From Homarus americanus (Eukaryota; Arthropoda; Malacostraca; Decapoda; Nephropidae): 64,000 bases of DNA. A program made the translations under genes and the position numbers. The notes under the pieces are model-generated. The model saw only the letters and a program-made list of their open reading frames with translations, was not told where the DNA came from and did no database searches. The stretch is taken from NCBI RefSeq assembly GCF_018991925.1, contig NW_024742658.1:5001-69000 (forward strand), read 5' to 3'. Below, piece by piece: positions 57,471 through 64,000 of the stretch. Within the stretch, counting starts at the first letter, position 1. Each line of letters opens with the position of its first letter.

Positions 57471-58135
57471 TCTTCTCCTATTTTCCCTCTCTCCTCCTTT
57501 CCCCCTCTCTTCTCCTGTCCCTCTCTCCTCTCCTCTCCTCCCCTTCTCTCTTACTCGTCCCCTTTCCCCTTTCCTCTCTCCTCCCCTTCCCTCTTACTCG
57601 TCCCCTTTCCCCTTTCCTCTCTCCTCCCCTTTCCTCTTACTCTTCGCCTTTCCCCTCTCCTTTCTCCTCTCCCTTTCATCTCTCCATTTCCCTTCACCTT
57701 CCTCTTTCTTTTCTCCCTCCTTTTCCCCCTTTTAACCCTCCTTCCTCCCCTCCAATTTTCTCTTCCTATTGCTCCATCTCCCTTTTCCTATTGTCACTCC
57801 GCTTTCTCTTCCTTCTTTATCCTTTTATTCCTTCCCCTTCCTCTCCCCCCCCCTCGACCACCTCCCCTTCCCCTACCCTCCTTCCCCCTCCCCCCTTACC
57901 CTCCACTCCAGAGCCATCGTGATAGTTATCTATGTTATCGTTCCCTATTGGTCGTTATCTCGAGTACCCAGGAAGAGCGTGGTGAGGAGGGGAGGGGAGA
58001 GAAGGGGGTGGTGGGGGATGGAGGTGGGGAAGGGAGAGACGGGGAAGGAAGAGGCGGGGAGGAGAGAGGCGGGGAGGAGAGGAGGAGGAGGAGGAGGAGG
58101 AGGAGGAGGAAGTGAAGAGGGAGGAGAGAAGAGGT
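57471..58135. repeat. Long pyrimidine tract followed by purine tract
   Basis: 57471-57910 is almost pure C/T, with repeats of CTCTTACTCGTCCCCTTTCC at about 57548-57660. 57965-58135 is almost pure A/G, ending in (GGA)n. Only about 55 bp of mixed sequence separates them. Long frames on both strands here are Ser/Leu/Pro or Gly/Glu/Arg low complexity. Confidence 0.9.
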
Positions 58136-58621
58136 CTGCAACCGCCGTATAAAAGCTTCGTAAAATATAAGTCTCTCTGGGCCCGGGAGGAGGGTGAGGC
58201 AAGGACAGATAATGTCTCTCAGCTCGTCATATTGCCTCGTACTACAACCATCTATCATCTGGGGTCCCAAACTGCTGGCTGCGCTTCACTATCATTAAAG
58301 ATTTTTTTTTTTGTTAGCTTCTCGCTGCGTTTCACTACCATCAAAGCTTTATTTTAAGTTGTGGTCTATCCTCACTATGTACATCTTTTGTTAATATACT
58401 GACTAAACCACTGAGAGAATTTTCCCTCCTCACCCCTGGCCCGCTTACGCCACTGGGCTCGTCACTTGCCCCCACGGCCCCAATCACACCATGTTCTCTC
58501 ATTATCGAGGTTTATTGTCAGTCTTGGTCGGCCTTGACTGTATTCTCGGCAAATGGTGGGAAAGGAAAATTCATCACCCTTCAAAAAAATGGTAAGTACA
58601 TATTGCAATCCATAGGGCGTA

Positions 58622-58622
<1 letters not shown>
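58136..58622. other. Unique DNA, no gene seen
   Basis: A GCTGCGTTTCACTAYCAT-like duplication is seen at about 58278 and 58322. No coding support. Confidence 0.45.
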
Positions 58623-58670
<48 letters not shown>

Positions 58671-58682
58671 GTCTGTCTGTCT
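58623..58682. repeat. (CTGT)n microsatellite
   Basis: About fifteen CTGT units with one GTGT interruption. Confidence 0.97.
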
Positions 58683-58766
58683 TTATTTGTTTGGGTGGAT
58701 TAGTTTAGCGATTACCTGATCTCTGTTCATCACTGTCTGCTACAAATTCGCCACCAATGCCACTGT

Positions 58767-59375
58767 CCGTTGTCACTTCCACTCCCCTAACACAACTTCC
58801 CCTGTCACTTCCACTCCCCTAACACAACTTCCCCTGTCACTTCCACTCTCCTAACACAACTTCCCTGTCACTTCCACTCTCCTAACACAACTTTCCCTGT
58901 CACTTCCACTCCCCTAACACAACTTCCCCTGTCACTTCCACTCTCCTAATACAACTTTCCTGTCACTTCCACTTCCCTAACACAACTTCCCCTGTCACTT
59001 CCACTCTCCTAATACAACTTTCCTGTCACTTCCACTTCCCTAACACAACTTCCCCTGTCAACTTTCTGTCACTTCCACCCTAACACAACTTCCCCTGTCA
59101 CTTCCACTCTCCTAACACAACTTCCCCTGTCACTTCCACTCCCCTAACACAACTTCCCCTGTCACTTCCACTCTCCTAATACAACTTTCCTGTCACTTCC
59201 ACTTCCCTAACACAACTTCCCCTGTCACTTCCACTCTCCTAACACAACTTCCCCTGCCACTTCTACTCCCCTCACACAACTTCCCCTGTCACTTCTACTC
59301 CCCTCACACAACTTCCCCTGTCACTTCTACTCCCCTCACACAACTTCCCCTGCCACCTTCACTCTCCCTTCCACT
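58767..59375 (+). repeat. 32-bp minisatellite (about 19 units)
   Basis: Unit CCTGTCACTTCCACTCCCCT then AACACAACTTCC; starts at 58801 and 58833 give 32 bp. Variants swap CTCTCC for CTCCCC and AATACAACTTT for AACACAACTTC. Some units are one or two bases short. Confidence 0.94.
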
Positions 59376-59629
59376 CAGCTAACAACTTTCTCTGACACTT
59401 TCCCTCTCCTAACACTACTTCCTCGCTACTTTCATTCAACTAATACAACTTTCCCCGCCAGTTTTCCCCGCGATACAATAAGATACTCGCGTAATTGTAT
59501 TTCTTGGGCGTTTTCCTGACAAACATAAAATCTCTTGAAGCAACTCGTCTCCTTCCCTAATTTCAATTTCATTAAAGCACTTAAGATGGTAATTTGTTTT
59601 GTTTTTTCGGCGGTAAATGGCAATTGCAG

Positions 59630-59990
59630 AAAGGCGTGTAGCTATTGAAGAAGGCGTGTAGCTGTTGTGGAAGGCGTGTAGCAATTGTGGAAGGCGTTTG
59701 TATGTTGTGGAATGCGTATGGCTGTTGAGGAAGGTGTGTGGATGTTGAAGAAGGCGTGTAGCTATTGTGGAAGGCGTGTGGCTGTTGAAGAAGGCATGTG
59801 GCTGTTAAAGAAGGCGTGTGGCTGTTGGAGAAGGCATGTGGCTGTTAAAGAAGGCGTGTGGCTGTTGGAGAATGCATGTGGCTGTTAAAGAAGGCGTGTG
59901 GCTGTTGGAGAAGGCATGTGGCTGTTAAAGAAGGCGTCAGGCTGTTGGAGAAGGCATGTGGCTGTTGAAGAGGGCGTGTGGCTATTGTGT
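59630..59990 (+). repeat. 20-bp minisatellite with 40-bp higher-order units
   Basis: AAGGCGTGTAGCTGTTGTGG-type units start every 20 bp. From about 59770, AAGGCGTG units alternate with AAGGCATG units, and GTTGGAG endings alternate with GTTAAAG endings, giving a 40-bp repeat. Confidence 0.93.
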
Positions 59991-60775
59991 GTGTCGTAAG
60001 CGCGTTTATGCTCTCCGTGGTATGCGATTCCTTATCATGATTGTCTCCCAGAATTGGATTGCTTGGTAATGCGATTCGCTCTTGTTTTTGATGAGATAGT
60101 GCAGAGACCGTGTGTTACAGCTGGGACGGTGTAATAAGTTTCTCCTTCTGACACTTATTGTATTAAAGCGACTTGTTTACGTTCTCCAGCTGTTGGGAGA
60201 TTATTGTTACTATAGGGGCTGTAATTTGTAGTGTTCCAATATATGTTTCGCGGTGTACTATCTGCTTTTGAGTGAAGAATTAGACTGATAATTTTTAATA
60301 GATGGTTTATGAAGTTATTTATTTTCTGTATTATATAGTATGTGAAGTGAGAGCTGGTGGTATTTTTCGTCTGTTGTATACTTGAGGTATTACATATCAT
60401 TCCACTGTATTAATTTATTCAGATACAGTATAGATACAACTACAGGTAAAGAAAAACATCATTATAGGTACAAATACAGGTGTCCAGAAAAACAGCACAG
60501 GTACAAACACACGTTAAGTACAGATGCGAATATTTATCAATTCAGAAACAACAATACAAATACAGGTACAGGAACTAGAACAGGTACACCCGGGTATTAC
60601 TGATGACTCCCAAACATTACCCACGTCACGTTAACTTGGACACACAGAGTTAAGGCACGAAATATATGCGTTAAAGGACTCCTACAAGATACTGTTTTTG
60701 TAGAATTATCAAGTTATTGTTCTTATTAAAGTCCTATAAATACACTTTAAAGGAATAAACGTAATCTTAAAGTCT

Positions 60776-60779
<4 letters not shown>
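59991..60779. other. Unique DNA with a degenerate ACAGGTACAAAT repeat
   Basis: 60420-60600 contains about ten loosely spaced TACAG/GTACA units. No coding support. Confidence 0.5.
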
Positions 60780-60829
<50 letters not shown>

Positions 60830-61027
60830 CCATTATATTAATCGTCAGTCACTTTCCTACAATGTGTGCCACCGAAGGATTAGTTAATGACAGTCCATCA
60901 GAAAATCCGATCCCATTGAGTGATGAACCATTACAGATATCCCTCGCGATGATTAACCAAGGATTAACTAATCATGTCTTTCTATCAGACCAATCATGAA
61001 GAGAAAATGAGATGAATAGGATATGGG

Positions 61028-61072
<45 letters not shown>
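60780..61072. repeat. (AC)n and (CT)n microsatellites
   Basis: (AC)n at 60780-60826 and (CT)n at 61031-61072, separated by about 200 bp of unique DNA. Confidence 0.95.
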
Positions 61073-61073
<1 letters not shown>

Positions 61074-61642
61074 GGAAACTCTGCCTCCAAACTCAACACG
61101 TTATGACAGTTATTTGAAGTGAAATATTAATTAAATCGTAACTTCATCAGTACTACATAGTTAACCTTGGTACAGTACCTTTAATTATCTGGTATCTATA
61201 ACAGTTTGCTATTATTACGGAACAAAAGCCAATATTCCCGATAAGTTTCAGCTCATCTACTGTATATCCGATTAATGTTGCTAAAAATACAAAGCCGATA
61301 TTATCTCGATCAATGAGCCATAACAGCGGGATATGTGTCTTCTGTTTACTGCCTCTACTTCTGTTTTTGTTTCTCAATTACAGACCTGAAGTTACTGAAA
61401 GATGCGTGATGTACTGAATCGATTTTAGTTGTTGTCACATAGAGAAACTCGTGTAACATTATCATAGGTTATAAAGATAGATTTACAGTGCAGCCTGATC
61501 CTAGGGGTGTGGCTGAGTCAGTGACCCTCAGGGGAGAAGGAAGGCGCTGTATCCACTCTGCCAACGCATCCCTTAACCTACCGCTAATATCACCTAACTT
61601 AACCAAAGAGATTCGCGCTTGGGTATATAATTTCGGGTTGAA
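61073..61642. other. Unique DNA, no gene seen
   Basis: No recognisable coding sequence. Frames here are short or run into neighbouring repeats. Confidence 0.45.
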
Positions 61643-61692
61643 GTCTGGGTCAGGGTCTGAGTCTGGGTCAGGGTCTGAGTCTGGGTCAGGGT
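61643..61692 (+). repeat. 18-bp tandem repeat
   Basis: Nearly three GGGTCAGGGTCTGAGTCT units. In one frame it reads as a GSGSES-type repeat, and on the minus strand as an Asp/Pro repeat. Confidence 0.9.
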
Positions 61693-61738
61693 TCGGGAAC
61701 ATGAACACACCACAAGGGTTTGAACCTCCGGCTGATAA

Positions 61739-61812
61739 GATAAGAGCAACAGGTAACAAGATGTAAATTATTCGCGTCGACACACCTGTGGCCGCCAATA
61801 ATAACCTTTGAT
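61739..61812 (-). repeat. Dispersed repeat, copy B
   Basis: The minus strand matches 1419-1491 at about 86% identity, including GGCGGCCACAGGTG and GTCGACGCGA. On the minus strand the sequence beyond it includes GGAGGTTCAAACCC, which resembles a tRNA B-box. A (CT)n tract abuts the other side. Confidence 0.7.
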
Positions 61813-61814
61813 CT

Positions 61815-61816
<2 letters not shown>

Positions 61817-61890
<74 letters not shown>

Positions 61891-61913
61891 TCTTCTCACA
61901 CACACACACACAC
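61817..61913. repeat. (CT)n and (AC)n microsatellites
   Basis: (CT)n at about 61817-61886 and (AC)n at about 61896-61913. Confidence 0.96.
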
Positions 61914-63940
61914 ACCTCCATTTTCCATCTACTAACTGAAACATATCCATAATTTTCTATCCAAACAGAAAAGGAAGTCTCACGCCCTCTGCCATCTCTC
62001 AACGTCCTCGACTTTTCTCCCCTACGTATAAAAACTTATTTCCTGAGGGTGATAGTCATAAGGAGCCGCCACGAGGTTTACCCTTCACTGCTGCCTCACA
62101 TATAGAGACAGACCCTCCCTCTCCATCTATTCCCGAGGATCAATTACGTGGCTGGCAACCCTTCCCGACTGCCTATAAATCTTTACCTTCCCAGCAATTT
62201 GTCCCTTGAGATACTCCATTTCCTCTTATCTTTCCTCCTTCCTCACCTCCTCAGAAGACATGCAGACAGTTTCATCTATTAAAAGTCATCTAGTATGAGA
62301 AACTATGATCAAATGAAGAGTTTTATAACCCTAGTGAAAGTTTCCCTGTGTAAAAACGTCTTCCTTTTACCTTCTCTCTCACAAGATAAGCGACGAGGTT
62401 ATGTTGACTCTTAGACATTCATCTGTTGTAAGAAACCAAGACTTAGTGACCGGTGCTTCATAAACCTGGTAATGGTAACGATGTAATAAGATGCAAAGTC
62501 AAGTTTTTTCTATCTTTGTTCACTCGTCTGTTGTCAGGATGTAAGATCTTTTTAATGGTGTTTAGCCTCTTATTTAAGACGACATCATTCGGTAAAAATC
62601 ATCTCACTCAAAGGAATAAGGACCGGGTTAAGACATCGTACTCAAAGGATGGACTCTTTTCACTCAAGGTGGTTAAGATAATTCATTATATTCAGGAGAT
62701 TGGCATCGTACTCGAGGATCTAATAAACCCTGGTGGCTTCTCATACAACAACAACTTCAGTACAACTTCACAGAATCATATCTTCCTCTTACAACTTTCT
62801 CTCTTTATGAAACATTTATGTACATATTTGTTCGGTTATTAATTACATCTGAGTTTTTAGAATTTGAAGACAAAGGATTTATTCTTGACCGTAAAAATTA
62901 GTCAGTCTCCTCCGCTCCAGAATCCAGATGCGACAGAGAATGATGTTGATGTGGCTCTAAGAGTTGAATCACAGGAGTCTTTTAGGGTGATGATTTAACC
63001 CCCCAGGACTCAAAGGGAAACAATATATCGTATCTTACATCTTTAACTAAAAAGACAATTTATCTTACGAATGTTGGAAAATCATGGTCTTGGTTGAATC
63101 AGATGTCGACACCAGACCTTACCTCATAACACCGAAGGAGAATGCAGATCAAGGGACCGCCACCAAGTAACTTACAATTTTGTGAAAGTGGATGGTATCA
63201 ATATCTATAAATCTGGAGCCTCAGAATCCGGAGTCGGTCTTTCCCGAGATGATGTTATAGGTGTCAGGGTATAATACTCAGAGGAAGTTATGAGGGCTAA
63301 GAAGACACTAAAGCCCGGACTCTGATTCACAAAGGTACATCGATGAACTTTCCGCGGAAGAAAATGTGATAATGCTCTTAACTGGTTGAATTTTAGCTAC
63401 AGCACAATCTGAACGACGAAAAATAGCATCATAATTACACTGGCATTCTTATATTTATTGGTTATGTTTATTTAACATCAGAAAAAAATATAGGTTAGAT
63501 TCCTTGCCTCGTAACTGATGCTAAATATACGTATCTAATTAAAAGTAGAGTTTATAATCTCAAAATACATCAACGTTTTTTACAACTCCTCCTAACTTCA
63601 CAACCGATAGCACAAACTAACTAAACCTAACCTAACAATACTGTCCAGTTAAGAGACATGACGTTACGCGCTCTAACCAATCATGACTTGGCTGACGGAC
63701 TCTCTCTAGCCATATGGATCATCATCATCATCAACCCTCAACCCCATATAGCATAGATCAACACATCGTCGTCCGCCAGTGACCCTGTATTGACCATCAA
63801 ATTTTGTGAACTTGTTGTTAATAAAAGGGGAGAAATTGAGTTTTGTGGGAGAAGAAAATTGAGTTTTGGTGAGACAGGAAGAGTGTGTTGGTGAGAGGAA
63901 GAATGAAAGTTGGTGGGAGAGGAAAAGTGAGTGTTGGTGT
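61914..63940. other. Unique AT-rich DNA, no gene seen
   Basis: A 129-codon plus frame (62453-62842) has no recognisable motif. A CCTAACCTAAC string is near 63626, and a short purine-rich GTTGGTGAGAGG-like repeat at about 63830-63935. Confidence 0.45.
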
Positions 63941-64000
63941 CCTCCATGCCGACCCCTGACCTGTTGTCCTTCATGCCGACCCCTGACCTGTTGTTCTCCA
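63941..64000 (+). repeat. 27-bp tandem repeat, running off the window end
   Basis: CATGCCGACCCCTGACCTGT starts at 63945 and 63972 (27-bp period). A third unit seems to begin at the window edge, so the array continues outside. Confidence 0.75.

Noticed and set aside
62453..62842. 129-codon plus-strand ORF
   Set aside because: AT-rich, no domain or motif recognised, and the proposed start is not a clear ATG; likely chance.

Overview
This is eukaryotic, non-coding-dominated genomic DNA, most likely from an arthropod and probably a decapod crustacean. The reasons are: very dense (AC)n, (AG)n and (AAT)n microsatellites and minisatellites; short interstitial runs of the arthropod telomere motif TTAGG on both strands (18028-18047, 54286-54330); CR1-type LINE remnants whose tail carries a CCAATAGGCC stretch and TTCTTATG-like ends; and a transposon ORF resembling a multi-copy arthropod protein family. 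The species assignment is inference. I could not support any intact host protein-coding gene, rRNA or tRNA. Most long open frames are tandem repeats read as protein or antisense shadows of transposon ORFs.

Layout. 1-3.1 kb: AT-rich unique DNA with (AAT)n tracts and a dispersed repeat that recurs inverted near 61.7 kb. 3.1-8.0 kb: two large abutting minisatellites, a 31-bp G/T-skewed array and a C-rich array of about 24 bp. 8-18.7 kb: unique DNA with microsatellites, a perfect 14-bp hairpin, a fold-back repeat, a LINE 3' tail and a CR1 fragment. 18.7-27.7 kb: a nested block. It holds a 3,035-bp element with inverted termini carrying a broken transposase-like gene, flanked on both sides by 94-bp-type repeats, next to a nearly full-length but dead I-like LINE (ORF1 with zinc knuckles; ORF2 with endonuclease, RT and RNase H) on the minus strand. 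28.6-37.1 kb: minisatellites (45, 16/32, 17 and 24 bp units), another LINE tail and a degraded CR1 RT piece. 38.0-39.8 kb: a second, 5'-truncated LINE on the minus strand. 41.4-44.8 kb: a complete LTR-to-LTR Ty3/Gypsy-type element with 289-bp LTRs, a 5-bp target duplication, a primer-binding site and a polypurine tract, but with RT, RNase H and the integrase core deleted. 44.9-64 kb: long (GA)n/(CT)n/(AC)n tracts, further minisatellites, tRNA-like SINE sequence and unique DNA without recognisable genes.

How the parts relate. Every coding remnant belongs to a mobile element. Three separate LINE 3' ends (11.4, 29.1 and 38.0 kb) share a short hairpin followed by AATAAACCG and (ATT)n, so one LINE lineage seems to have seeded them. 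The most interesting item is the 18.9-21.9 kb element. A family I know only as an uncharacterised multi-copy arthropod protein (also reported in a bracovirus) lies here inside imperfect terminal inverted repeats of about 140 bp with a candidate 5-bp target duplication, which suggests that the family is a DNA transposon.
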